In this document: positions 1 to 11,340 of the stretch, piece by piece
How positions within the stretch are numbered: the stretch's first letter is position 1
Layout: each line of letters begins with the position of its first letter
NCBI RefSeq assembly: GCF_901709675.1
Contig: NC_051095.1
Span: 19,494,456 to 19,558,455 of the forward strand
Reading direction: 5' to 3'
Length of the DNA: 64,000 nt
Source: Syngnathus acus
Lineage: Eukaryota; Chordata; Actinopteri; Syngnathiformes; Syngnathidae
The notes under the pieces: model-generated
Seen by the model: only the letters and a program-made list of their open reading frames with translations
What the model was told of the DNA's origin: nothing
Databases searched by the model: none
Made by a program: the position numbers and the translations under genes

Positions 1-617
1 TGGATAATTTATACATGCTGTGTTTTAATACTCTGTAGTCATAATACCCTGACCAGATTTAGCTAATCCATAATTCTTGAGGTATAAAGCATGTTGCTCT
101 TCAAAATTTCACGTTGGCTCGCCGGGACGCTGGGTTTGCCGTGATTGATGGTGCAAACCTTCATCGAGGTCGTTTATAATGCCAACGTAAGTCTGTTTCG
201 GCAGGTTTTGGGTAATGCATCAGGCAGCCGCTTTGACTCACAGTATTTCTACTGGATTTTGCAAGCATCTGTGATTTTCTGACAACTTTTACTCCCTGCA
301 TGAAAACGTACATTCTACCCCTCATTAGGTCAAAAGGAGCTTGGTACTTTTGTCAATCTCTACGAATGATGACACAAGTTGTGACAAATAGTCACAGACA
401 TTGCTCTCCAGCAAACTAAGCTAGCATTAGCACTGTACACCATAGTGTTGCACGAGATACCGGTACATGTACTGTACCTCAATATTTCGGCGTCAAAAGC
501 TGCTCGACGATACCATTTATTTTAAGCTCTCATCACTTGTCCACACGTATACGCACGCAAGTACGCACGCAATAAATAAGAATTAAAAGCTGAATTAAAA
601 AGAGTAGGTCTTGAGCA

Positions 618-882
618 GGCGGCATGGTGACGCACTGGTTAGCACCTCCGCCTCACACTTTCACCCTCCCTGTGTGAAGTTTGCATGTTTTCCGGGTCCT
701 CCGTTTTGATCGCACATTCCAAAAACGTGCATGGTAGGCCGATTGAGCACTCCAAATTTCCCGGAGGTGTGAGTCTCAGTGCTGGCAACCAGTTCAGGGT
801 GTCCCCCGCCTACTGCCCTATGACTGCTGGGATATGCTCCAGCAAGCCTGCGACCCCCGTGGGGACAAGCAGTACAGAATTT
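618..882 (+). repeat. tRNA-derived SINE, internally shortened
   Basis: It starts with a tRNA-like head (GGCGGCATGGTGACGCACTGG, an A-box-like stretch) and continues into the conserved SINE body (GAAGTTTGCATGTT, AAAAACGTGCATGGTAGGC, CAGTTCAGGGTGTCCCCCG, GACCCCCGTGGGGACAAG). The B-box part of the head is missing, and the usual GGAT tail is replaced by unrelated sequence. The same body recurs at about 51810-52103 and in pieces near 42355, 54055 and 56250. Confidence 0.75.
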
Positions 883-904
883 ATTTTTATTTTGTGAATC
901 CAAG

Positions 905-1030
905 TTAGTATAAACTAGTATTTTCTATAACTCACAGTACAAAGTAACTTATAGCTTTTACTTTCAAACATTTTAGTCAGTATTTGTTTGTACTTCTACT
1001 TGAGTACTTTTACTTTTACCACCTCCGTGT
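905..1030. mobile_element. hAT-like terminal fragment
   Basis: The stretch ending in CTTGAGTACTTTTACTTTTACCACCTC resembles the ends of teleost hAT elements that begin with a run of TACTTTTACTYAAGTA motifs. Only one end is visible, so this is a fragment. The assignment rests on remembered family sequence. Confidence 0.35.
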
Positions 1031-2323
1031 GCACATGCACATGCATATACACACTGGAAGGATCTGTGTGTGCAGAAATGTGCAAAAAAAAACACACGTG
1101 CTCTGTGATTGCTCCCACACAACGGCGGAAATTACTCGGAAATCAGGGTGATTATCGGGCCCCAGCGGTACGCCGACTGGAGGATGAGCGTGGAGAAGGC
1201 CCAATGTTACCACCAGGTGTTAACACAATATATAGAGTATATGCATACTGTGCATTCATTTTCCAATGATTCCAATTTCCTACGCCTCACAAGCAGCCAA
1301 GTGACGAGCACACCTGCATCACAATTCAGAGGTTTTGGGATCTATGTGGCATTCAAAAATACATACATACATGCTACCTTCATTAAATTGGCCAAAGGTC
1401 TAAACGTGAGCCGCGATTTCAATTTAAAGCACGTTTTCCCAAATGCTATGTTCAAAAAACAGCACAGGAAAAGTCACTTCTTTATGTTTCAAATAAGAAA
1501 GCAAAAGTTGACTCAATTCTGAGATACATGCTTTTCTTTGGACTGCAAATTTATGTCTTTTTCCATTACCTGACACAATGACAACACTTCCTGTCGCCAC
1601 AGCAACACTGGCGCTGCACGAAAAGTAAATGCTGTTAAATTGTCTGAAGCCGGGCGCTCATTTAGCGTGACCGGCGGCGGCGGCGGCTGTGGGGCTTTGT
1701 CGGACGTCGCCACATTTTGAGATTTGCTTTCCAAAGAGCGTCTGCTAGCTGGATCAGTGTCTTAAGATTGCTGGTAAAAAGTTCAATGATGTCACTTTAT
1801 TGCAGCAACTAAAAGTCATTTTTTATCATTTGTTGAAGGCCAATTGAGAATTGTAATAGCCGTGACACGTGTACGGTGTGTTGGAAATGCTAAGAATAGC
1901 AACATTGCAAATCATTGGGGCAGTGGCTCATTTGCAGAGACTTTGGCTTTTGAGCCAAAGTGTCACAAGTTTGGATTCCATTGTAATCAGAAATGGAAGA
2001 ATAGCAACGAGTCGGTGGGGAGACCCTAGTCTGATTTCTGGCTACTTATCAAGGGCCTTTGTGCAAGGCACCCCACAAATAGTGCCGATAGTCCAATTCG
2101 TTACAAATAATTTTTTTATACCGCTCCTTGAAACCCATATAAAATCTGGTTCCATTTGTTGAAAATACTTTTTAGGTGCTTTTAGGTGTAGCTGTTTTGG
2201 TTAGCAAAAGAGTTACAATGGTGTAGTCTTTCATGCCCAAGTATGAACAAATAACAGCAATGAATTAACACCAGATCATCTTTCCAACTCTGCAGGTAAC
2301 TTGTTCATAACATGGAGTTCAAC

Positions 2324-2962
2324 TACCCTATTTTCCGGACGATAAGTCGCATTTGTTTTTCATAGTTTGGCCAGGGGTGCGATTTATACGCAGGAGCGAC
2401 TTATGTGTGAAATTATTAACACATTACTACATAATTTCACATGTAATTTTCACACTAAATGGCAAGAGGGCGCTCTAGGCCTGTGGAATAATTGGAACTG
2501 CAACTGACAATGAGTCTGACACAAGTCATGGAGAAGAGGAAGCGCCACATCTTCTACCTTCGGAGTTATCGGAGTTGTTTAAAAGTGACACAGAGGATGA
2601 AGATTTCATTTGATTTAGTGATTTGGAGTGACATGGATGGTTTGGTAAATTTGTTAGCATGTTATTTATGCTATAGTTATCTGAATAACTCTTAATATGT
2701 TACATCAGGCGCATTCTCAGTTTGTTGTGTATGTGTCATGTAACGCTTGCATACCGTACAATTATTCAGCCTGTTGTTGCCTCTATTCTATTTTTATTTT
2801 AAATTGCCTTTCAAGATGACATGTCTGTTCTTGGTGTTGAATTTTATCATATAAATTTCCCCCAAAAATGCGACTTATATATGTCTTTTTCTTCTTTATT
2901 ATGCATTTTATGGGTGGTGCGACTTGTATTCCAGAGCGACTTATAGTCCGGAAAATACGGTA
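2324..2962. mobile_element. TIR element, family with ATTTTCCGGACTATAAGTCGC ends
   Basis: The left end reads TACCCTATTTTCCGGACGAT and the right end is its near inverted repeat, ATAGTCCGGAAAATACGGTA; both are followed inward by repeated GCGACTTAT motifs. A TA at each edge fits the target duplication of Tc1/mariner/pogo-type elements. The interior (about 2540-2640) carries an acidic reading frame (ELSELFKSDTEDEDF, then stops) that looks like the decayed end of a transposase. Copies of the same family lie at 15964-17024 and 55776-55948. Confidence 0.7.
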
Positions 2963-4380
2963 GTAGCAGACTAGTAAAGCTTTGCTGTTTTGGTAAGCAA
3001 CAGAGTTGGAAAGTGAGGCCTTAGAGCAACAGCCAATATTTAGGGAAACACAGTGCTGCATTCATGATACTGTGTAAACTATTAAATGAACAAATCAATC
3101 TTGTGAAATTGGAGGTCCAGTGAAAAAACATCTTAATGCGACAACCAGACGAAGAGATGACATGTCAAAGAAATCAATCTCCCCCCTTCAGACGTGCACC
3201 ATGCTCGCTCATCTATCAGCGATATCACCTTTGATGTTGACAACCTGTCCGTCTTGCCGCCACAACGTGCACTCACATCTTTCTCCCACCACCGCCAACC
3301 AGCCACGTGCCTCACTCACTCACATGGCACAAGGCCCACCTCACATTTCCTGACCAATATTCATGAAAGCCTTTTGTATTTTGCTGTTGTTTATGGCTTC
3401 AAAACAACACAGGACTGTGCTCAACTCACATATGGCTAGTAACGTCATCGTTCACGCACTTGAAAATGGTACTGTCTTACCGGTGTCTTGTCTGCAAAAA
3501 AAAATTATGAAACCACTTGTAACAATAATAATAAAAGGCTACTACTGTTCTAAATGTTGTGATTAATGTAGTGGCACACGTAAACAGCAGATACAAATAG
3601 ATCACATGACGTAAACAGTTGACCAGATGTCTTTAGTTGGAATGATTTCAATCATAACGACAAAATAAATCTCCTTGCAAAAAGGCTATCCTCACCATTG
3701 TGTCGAAAGCAACAAAAGAAGGAACGGGGCAGTTTTCCAGATCCGAAGAAAGCGATTCCTACCAGTAATATTCTGGCTTCTGAGGTAGAATCAGCGCTAT
3801 AACAAATGCGGGATGCTGTCTACCTGTGTGTAAGGGAATTCCACAATACCGGGACATTGGGGTATGAAGTTTAATATTCACTTTTTTTCCACTACATTGT
3901 TTAAAAGCAATCTAGGTGACCAAAATGGGAAAAAGTCACCAGTCTAAACAATAAATTGTGAAAATTCTAATAAGGGCTTGAGTGCGAGTCAGCGGCCGCA
4001 GCGTTTGAGTGTAGGTGTGTCAATGTGTGTTTTCAAGAAGAAACGTGACCATATGGAAAACATTAGATGTGGGCTGTGTCAGCATGCTGGTATATTTGTG
4101 TGTTTGCACGTGAGCATATAGTGTTGTCTGCCACCTCTAGGAACCGATTTGAGCCAAGCACCACACCCGGCCTCCGCACACGCGCACACACAGCTGGCTG
4201 ACAGCTTACCAAAAGATACATACACAAGGTTTCGGAGAAGATGGAGGAGAAAACAACAGCTGCTATTGTGGCTTCCTGTCGGTGTAGAAGACAAACATCA
4301 TGTTTTACAATTTATGTAGCTCCTGCATATCTGTTCTTTAACCTCTCGTGTGCCCACTCTTGGGTGTGGATACTGCTGGT

Positions 4381-4452
4381 AACCTACCTACCTACCTGCC
4401 TGCCTGCCTGCCTGCCTAACCACCCGCCCGTCCGTCCGTCCGTCCGTCCGTC
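4381..4452. repeat. compound tetranucleotide repeat CCTA/CCTG/CCGT
   Basis: Blocks of CCTA, then CCTG, then CCGT (or TCCG) follow one another without long interruptions. This suggests one array diversified by point changes that then spread by slippage. Confidence 0.85.
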
Positions 4453-4559
4453 TAATTGCACAAGCGTTTTTTTTTATCCTCATTGAAAAATAGTGATTTT
4501 ATTTTGAAAATAAGATCATTTCTAAGTGAGACTACACTTTTGAACAGTAGTATATGTAA

Positions 4560-4665
4560 AGTGCTTCTTTACAGCGGCAGATGTTGTGAAAGGCGCTATA
4601 TACGTAGTATATAAAGTTGTATTTGTATTCCATTTGTATTGGATTTGTATTGGGTTGTATTCACT
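4560..4665 (+). repeat. LINE-like 3' tail with short tandem repeats
   Basis: TGTGAAAGGCGCTATATACG followed by TATAAAGTTGTATTTGTATT resembles the 3' end of L2-type LINEs, which end in a gene-end-like motif and then a short tandem repeat, here variants of TTGTATTGGAT. No reverse transcriptase is attached, so this is a 5'-truncated copy. Confidence 0.45.
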
Positions 4666-4956
4666 CTTTCTGTGCAGCATTTGGTCACAGTTGTGGTTAC
4701 AGCATACTTTACACCAGGGGCATTCTTCTGATTAAAACTGTCACATGTCAAATCACATCCCCCCCATTGAAATTGAATGGAAATGTCATTTGGGTAGCAT
4801 AGTAGTTGAGATAGATGTCTTTTGTGAAGCTGGCACAGGATCAATCAACCAGCAGATAGGACGAAGTGAAGCATGTTTAGGAGGAGAGTGGAACCAAGGG
4901 GGTTTGAAAAGGGGATGGGGGTTGTAGAGAAGGAGGGGTTGAAGCGCCTGAGAAGG

Positions 4957-5078
4957 CATAAAAAGGTGAAACTGGACGATGGAGCTTCGCAGTCACTTTT
5001 GCCGGCAGCCACAACCACTGCTCTCCACCCCCCTCCTCTCTCTCTTCCTCAACCCTTCATTCACCCTCTGCAAAATCA
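4957..5078 (+). promoter_or_regulatory. putative spon2 promoter and 5' noncoding exon
   Basis: CATAAAAAGG at 4957-4966 is TATA-like. About 30 bp later a pyrimidine-rich stretch ends in a good donor (AAAATCA then GTGAGTATT at 5079). A matching acceptor with a pyrimidine tract (CTTGTCCTTAG, AG at 5750-5751) lies 25 bp before the first spon2 ATG. A leader exon of roughly 4988-5078 spliced to 5752 is therefore plausible. This is inference without transcript data. Confidence 0.35.
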
Positions 5079-5359
5079 GTGAGTATTAATTAACTACTGT
5101 ATTTATACACTCACAAATGCATGCAGACAATGTATGTATTCAGAATTGAAAGTAGTACCAAAATGTGTGTCCATTAAATAAGGATATTGGATATTATTTT
5201 GGCAAGGAGTGACTTTCATGTAATTATGTTTTCAGTGTGAAATGTAGAAAAATGGTGTCATGGATTTTTCAGATTTATTTTTTTGTGAAATCTGCAAATA
5301 GATTTAAAAAAATCTCTAGCAGTTTCGAAATTTAAAGTTTATTGTATTTTTTCACATTA

Positions 5360-5583
5360 CAATAGAACCCCGGATCTCAATGCTAACTCGCTAGCTCTCT
5401 GGAAGCGCACCGCACACGACCGCAGTCAGGCCGCACAATGGTTTAAAACTCGCTGAACAACAATGCCAACTCACGTCGGATTCCAAAGCTTTGTTTAAGA
5501 TCAGAGGCAAAGATTTCCCGACATTTTGCATCGAAGTCCGAATATGTCGAGTACCGAGGCTGTCGAGTTCCGGGCTTCTACTG
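5360..5583. mobile_element. Tigger-like MITE in the spon2 leader intron
   Basis: The ends are inverted repeats: CAATAGAACCCCGGATCTC on the left and, read on the other strand, CAGTAGAAGCCCGGAACTC on the right (3 differences in 19). Each end is bounded by TA (5358-5359 and 5584-5585), as expected for pogo/Tc1-type insertion. The 224-bp interior has no intact gene. Confidence 0.65.
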
Positions 5584-5776
5584 TACATAATACATAAATG
5601 TGAACAGCAGCAGCAATAGGCATTCTGTGCAACAAAAAAATGTACAGGCGTCAATCGTCTAAATTAATGAGGGATTTAGAGTCTTCAATGAACTTCACAT
5701 AGATTTGTGACAGTCCATTTCTATTAAAACTATTCATCTTCTTGTCCTTAGTCTCCTTTCCCACTTCTCCCGCCTC

Positions 5777-8700
5777 ATGATCATGGACACCTCGACAAGT
5801 ATCTCCTCCACCAGCGATGCCATTCTTGGCCTCGTGGTGGTCACGATGCTGACACTGGGCCACGGTGTCCATCCGATGCCCGTGCCGACAAACATCCCCA
5901 TCTGCACTGCCGTAGAACCAGCCCAGTACAATTTGACCTTCATTGGCAAGTGGTCACAGGCAGCATTCCCCAAACAGTATCCTGTCTACCGCCCCCCTGC
6001 ACAATGGTCCAAACTTGTCGGTGAGTACATTCATGATGAGGAACTCTGGTATATTGCAATGGTGGAACCCTAACCTATCTTATAGACCAACAGTAACATT
6101 ACATATTGTATGCTACATTGTAGAGATTGCCAAAGCGAGTTTCGCTTAGCAACACATAATTCATGATGATACTCACCAATAAGTGTCAAAAGGCGATTTC
6201 TCGTCAAAACACAAGATACGAGTGATTTTGTTTTGAGGTGGGCATTTTAGGGTCGGTTTCACTATTCCCAGGGGCCATCCAAACAGAAACACATCAAGAT
6301 TGTGTCTAATTGCTACCGATTTTGAAACGTGGAAAGATAGGAAATGTGAAATAGTGACAAATGTGGGTTTTCATCTTTGCGTGTAGTTGGAATGGGGCGG
6401 CAATGTTAGTTGCCTCGTCATAAAACATGGTGCCAAATGTTGGTGAAATTTTTTAGCCTGAGCCAGTTTTATTAAGCAAAGCTCTCATGAGTATATCCAC
6501 AAAAAAAGCCTCAAGAAGCCATGCCTGAAAAGACACAAGTCAGCAAATTTGGTTTGCATATTTCCAGGTACCCGCCAAAGACAGGCTTTCTATAGATTTT
6601 GCTACGAAATTAGAAGCACATACACCAAACAGACGTATGATGCAAATAGATTTAGCGACAAAGTTTGCTAACATGGAACCAAAAATGAAGATCTTTTTTT
6701 TATCTCTGTAAACGCTGTACTTATACTCGAGTAAAGTCCATTGTTTGCTACTTGGTGAGTGGTTTATGAGCCTTATAAACAACCATTGCTCCTCATACCG
6801 TATTGCTGACAGTAATTACATGGTGGAATGGTAAAATCCTCATGAAACTTTGAAATGGTTGAACAGATCCAAATAACTTTAGAGTTATCAGGTTATTACT
6901 CGAATAACACATGAAGGCAAGCAAAAATAATTGTATAATAACAACGAAATGAAAATGGCCATGTGAAAACATAACCTCAGTGACGTAATGAGCATCGGAT
7001 CCCATCCTGTATGAGAAAACCATGTGAATTCCTGAACCCGATAACCTCCCAAAAAATTATTATCAGGGATGAAAGCAAATTAGATATAAAGTTATAAAGA
7101 TAAAATAAAATGACTAATTTCAATAATAAAGACACAGTGGTGATCCCTTCCTCTCTCTGCTCTCAGGTGTGACCCACAGCTCCGACTACCACATGTGGCA
7201 GCGTAATGGCTTTGCCAGCAACGGAGTGAGGGAGTTCACAGAGAAAGGCGAAGCTTGGACGCTCATGAAGGAAGTCGAGCAGGCCGGAGAAAAGATTCAG
7301 AGCGTTTATGGCATCTTCTCAGCTCCTGCTGTCATAGGAGGCACCGGCCAGAGCAACACTGTGGTTGAGGTCTTTGCCAGACACTCTTATGTAAGTCGCT
7401 CACAAACCTGCTTTGCTAAGACTAAGTCAGGGCTTCACTCAGAGCCTCTCCGAAGTCAGCCTACAATAGACGACAGCGGTCTAGACAACCTTCCGTTTTC
7501 TGTCATTCACTGAAGGTTATTTTTTAACCATACCTTCGATGAAGACCCATGTAAAGAGGGGCAGAGGCAAGCAAAGTGTGTCTCAGTACATGAGTAAAGC
7601 TACTTTCTGGCAAGGAATACACAACAAGTGAATTTCTTGAATAGCTTAGAACATTATTAAACCATCTCCTAATGTGGTGAGCTTTCTCTATTTGTCAATT
7701 CTCCAGCTGTCGTTTATTGTGCGCCTTGTTCCGAGCCCCGACTGGTTCGTGGGAGCGGATAGTGTGGACCTCTGCCACGGTGACCAATGGAAAGACAGCG
7801 TGTCTCTGGAGCTCTTCCCATATGATGCTGGGACCGACAGCGGCTTCACGTTCTCCTCACCCAACTTCGAGACCATGCCACAAGACAAAATCACTCAGGT
7901 AGGACATACTACAACTGTGGGCAACAACACGAATGTAAGATTGGCATGCTGCTGGCGTTTTAGATTTACTGTCGGTCTTGAGCGCTTGGTGCAAAGGCCC
8001 TCTTCGACATTACTATTCTGAGGCCAAACCAACAGCAATTTTCAAGGATTTTCCATTTTCAGCCTAGTAAGATTTTGCAGGGTTACTAGAAGTTTATCCC
8101 CCAGCACAACCATCACTTGGGAACGCAAAATTTAGTAGAAAATTTAGTACACCGTGAGTTGACCCGTATAAAGTCATTTTGATGATTTTCAGAGGTCCTT
8201 CACAGATTAACTCTACCCAGCTAGTTTCATTTGGCAACATCAAATTTGGTAGCCATGTCAGTCATGACTATAACGACAAGAAATAGGGCCATATGGGTTT
8301 AAACCTATATTTTGGGGTCATTTTGTCCTTTTCAAGGGTCTTTCATAAATGGATTCTTCATCAAGATCTTGTGTAATTGCAACCAAATGTCAACAAAATA
8401 TACGAGACAACAGATGAATGCCGCTAAGTTGAACTTGTTAGGTTGTTCCCTAACGAAATGTCTTGGATCTGTTTGGTAGTGAGTTAAATTTCAGATCATC
8501 TTTATGTATCCAAAGTCATTTCTTGTCCTTTTCCATTCCTAGATAACCTCTTCCTTCCCCAACCACCCCGCCAATTCCTTCTACTACCCCCGACTGAAGC
8601 ACCTCCCACCAATCGCCAAGGTAACGCTGACCAAGATAAGGAAGACCAATCAGATAATAAGCCTTCCAGCGGAGCCCACCCAGTCCAACCTGCTGCCAAC

Positions 8701-10890
8701 GGGGAATGAGATTGAGGACAACCTCATAAGTAAGTCAAAGAAATAATAAATCACGCATGGTCGTAGATTAGCATTTGTAGTCACGTACTGTTACGCACAA
8801 ATTAGGTATTAAAGAGTAAAATTATGTATTAAAAAATACATGTCCTCAACACAAATGTGCAGATGTAAAAACATTTGTTGACTATGGGTTCATGTCGGAT
8901 ATAATTAATAAGACATTAAAGAGCTGGTATTCAAAAAAGCATGTCTTGAGCCTTTTTGATTTCAATTTTAACACACTAAAACTACTAATTATTCAGTAAG
9001 AGATGCATGTTTCATGAAAGGGCTTGTTGGTAACAATCCAAACACTGATTAACTGCCTTGACAATGTATCAACAAGTGTACGCCAAATCTAGAAGCTATA
9101 GACTGACATGTTCCACATGACCTACTACATTCTTGAAAATGTTAAGGACACGCTTAAGGTCATCACTAAAACGCAAAGAGGACCAGAGAGAAGTGGAAAA
9201 GGAATTATATATAGAAAAAAAAACAACAGCGATAATATGGGTCAGCCACCCAAAATGGGAGGAGGCAGACTCTTATATTTCAACAGGACCACTATTAATG
9301 AGGTGAAGTTCCATTCAGTCTATGTTGAGTCACAGACAGTTACTATTTATGACTCCCTGTTGCACGGATTAAAAGCGAGCCAAAGCAGGAAGCTGAGAAA
9401 AATACAGCTCTTTTTACGAGTTAAGACAACCACACGGTGGTCCAGTTGATGTTGGATGGGAGGGCCATGAGAGTTGTCCATCTTTAAAATACTAATCTGA
9501 CAAAGGTTTTACAGAAGGAAAACTGCAGTAATTAGATTACACGACAGGTTTGTTCCCGCTGACAAGGCGTCAACGAACAGTCAGGGACTAACAATCAGAG
9601 ATGTTGTCCAGACCTGTTGTCACACTCTGTGATCATGTAAACAAAGAGTCCAAACAAGAAATTTGATTGGCTTTCAGTTCCTGCAAACAGCCCCGAAGGT
9701 CTAATCCATTGTTAAATCTTTCACTTAATCGTCAATATTGCCAGAGAGTCAAAGAGATGACCTTCACGACCAATTCACAATCACCTTATTGAACCTGTTT
9801 CTGTGTAATATATTCACAGATGTCAACTAATTGAGGCCAAGTTTGGCTGACGGAATTTCCTCCTTTAGCCCATTAATGTCTTTCCTGTGTCCTAAATGGA
9901 CCGGCAATATGATGCCAGATAGGACATAACGCAATCTTCCAGCAGACCATCCATCCTTCAGTGCCTCGCGTCATCCTTCTGCTTTTCCACTTTATGCTGA
10001 AGCAAATTTGGACTCAAACTGACAAACTAGGTTGTCAAAGGCATTCCCTTGCTTTCATTCTGATTCTCAAAAGATAGACAATAAAAAGAGACATGTATAA
10101 AGGATTTGGTGCTCTGTAAAACATTCTTGGCACTCCTGCGTACCTGTGCACTGCTTATATGCAGCCCTAGATACGTAAGAGATGAGCTGTCTGAATGCCC
10201 CGTCTCTGTATTAATGTAGTCCATGTACAAAAGGAGGTCAATATTTAGGTTTATCGTTTAGAATTAGGTCTCAGGATAATTCCTACTATTCCCCTTTAGA
10301 GTTGAGGTTTAGGACTGAGGTTTGGGTTAGGACAGCAGTATGAACTTCAGTTCCTCAGGATCCTTATTCTGCCTGTTTTTAGACGTTTCCTTCTGCCAAA
10401 CACCTGATTCAAATGATAAGATCATAATTAAGCTCTGTAAAAAAAACTGATAATGATCCTGATCATTTCAATCAAGAGAGACATCTAAAACAGGCAGGAT
10501 ACAGCTTTCAAGGAACAGGAGGTCCCTACACCTCGGGTTCAGGATGGGAAAGGGGCAAAACCTCCCAAAGGGTAGTATGTCCTAAACAAGTCCTGTGCAT
10601 TATTACTGACATTAGAAAAACCTAAGAAAACCTAAGAAAAATGTAGTGCATGCAGCGTAGCATACCCATGTCGACAACTTGTGTACTAAAGTCTACCATT
10701 GTGCAACGCAGAAACGCCGCTGGACTGTGAGGTGTCAGCATGGTCTCCCTGGGGCCTGTGCAAAGGCAAGTGCGGAGATACCGCTCTGCAGTACCGCACA
10801 CGCTATGTCCTTCTGCACCATGCCAACAATGGAGTACCCTGCCCCCTGCTGGAGGAGAAGCGGACGTGCGTGCTGGACAATTGCTTATGA
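5777..10890 (+). CDS. spon2: spondin-2 (mindin), complete coding region in 5 exons
   Basis: Secreted extracellular-matrix protein. In mammals spondin-2 binds microbial surface molecules and integrins and acts in innate immunity and cell adhesion. Coding exons: 5777-6020, 7167-7390, 7707-7898, 8543-8729, 10712-10890. All have GT/AG borders and compatible phases, giving 341 residues (human about 331). A hydrophobic signal segment ([14 protein letters not shown], about 15-28) precedes a Spondin_N domain (about 40-235) with the family-typical [25 protein letters not shown] and [16 protein letters not shown]. The last exon is one thrombospondin type-1 repeat (about 287-341: [12 protein letters not shown], ending CVLDNCL). 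Two in-frame ATGs (5777 and 5783) start the frame; the second has the better Kozak context (A at -3, G at +4). Poly-A signals follow at 11292 and 11329. No broken exon was seen. I did not decide between fish paralogues a and b. Confidence 0.95.
10355..10512. mobile_element. palindromic hAT-like MITE
   Basis: In the last spon2 intron, TATTCTGCCTGTTTTTAGACG at one end is mirrored by CATCTAAAACAGGCAGGATA at the other. The interior (ACACCTGATTCAAATGAT..., TGATCCTGATCATTTCAATCA) is partly self-complementary. A diverged copy with the same ACACCTGATTCAAATGATCA core lies near 43455. I recognise this as a common teleost palindromic MITE, with no family name assigned. Confidence 0.55.
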
Positions 10891-11291
10891 CTAGGCCTGG
10901 AAACTAGGGAGGAGAAGAGGAAGCGGAAGGACAGTGAAGGGCAGAAGAACAGGAAGGAGCGACAAGGGCGGAACAGACGTCGGAGAAGATACAACAACAA
11001 AAGGGTTGCGGTTTATTTGCTAAAGTCATGAATTGGACCTGCTCCCTAGTCAGTGAGAAAATAAGATCCTCTGTCCTAAGGATGGACCTGAAATCAATGG
11101 AGGGATGTAGTTGTTGCGAGTGATCAAAAAGTGGCTTTCGAATTAATCGACCAGAAGCTCAAAAGAATGTATTTATTTCCAGGATTTTACCCTGACACGT
11201 ACAAATATGAAAATAGCCATTTGTATTCTTTTTTTGAAACTCAATTAAGGTACTGGTTTCATGCAGAAAATATTTTTGTACAAAACATTAC

Positions 11292-11334
11292 AATAAATCT
11301 TTAAAAAAAATGTGATATCTTTATTGTCAATAAA
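11292..11334 (+). terminator. spon2 polyadenylation signals
   Basis: AATAAA occurs at 11292-11297 and again at 11329-11334, about 400-440 bp after the spon2 stop codon. The two hexamers 37 bp apart could give alternative 3' ends. Confidence 0.6.
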
Positions 11335-11340
11335 AGTGTG

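Larger units (their letters stand above)
1..4900. other. intergenic region upstream of spon2
   Basis: No coding exon is recognisable on either strand. The open frames here are short, lack splice context and resemble no family I know. The stretch holds a tRNA-derived SINE (about 618-882), a hAT-like fragment (about 905-1030), a 639-bp MITE (2324-2962), compound tetranucleotide repeats (4381-4452) and a LINE-like 3' tail (about 4560-4665). By analogy with human 4p16.3 the next gene to the left would be a ctbp1 relative, but nothing here can be assigned to it. Confidence 0.6.

Noticed and set aside
1-600. 3' end of a ctbp1-like gene expected from mammalian synteny
   Set aside because: No coding sequence or recognisable UTR could be supported; the expectation comes only from gene order.
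618-700. tRNA-like sequence; a second one at 41179-41240
   Set aside because: A/B-box-like motifs belong to SINE heads; no complete cloverleaf with a paired acceptor stem is present.
1109-1522. 137-codon open frame on the plus strand
   Set aside because: Residue composition and lack of any recognisable motif or splice sites suggest chance; no family match came to mind.
9108-9449. 113-codon open frame in the last spon2 intron
   Set aside because: No domain, start context or splice logic; it lies inside an intron of a gene on the same strand.
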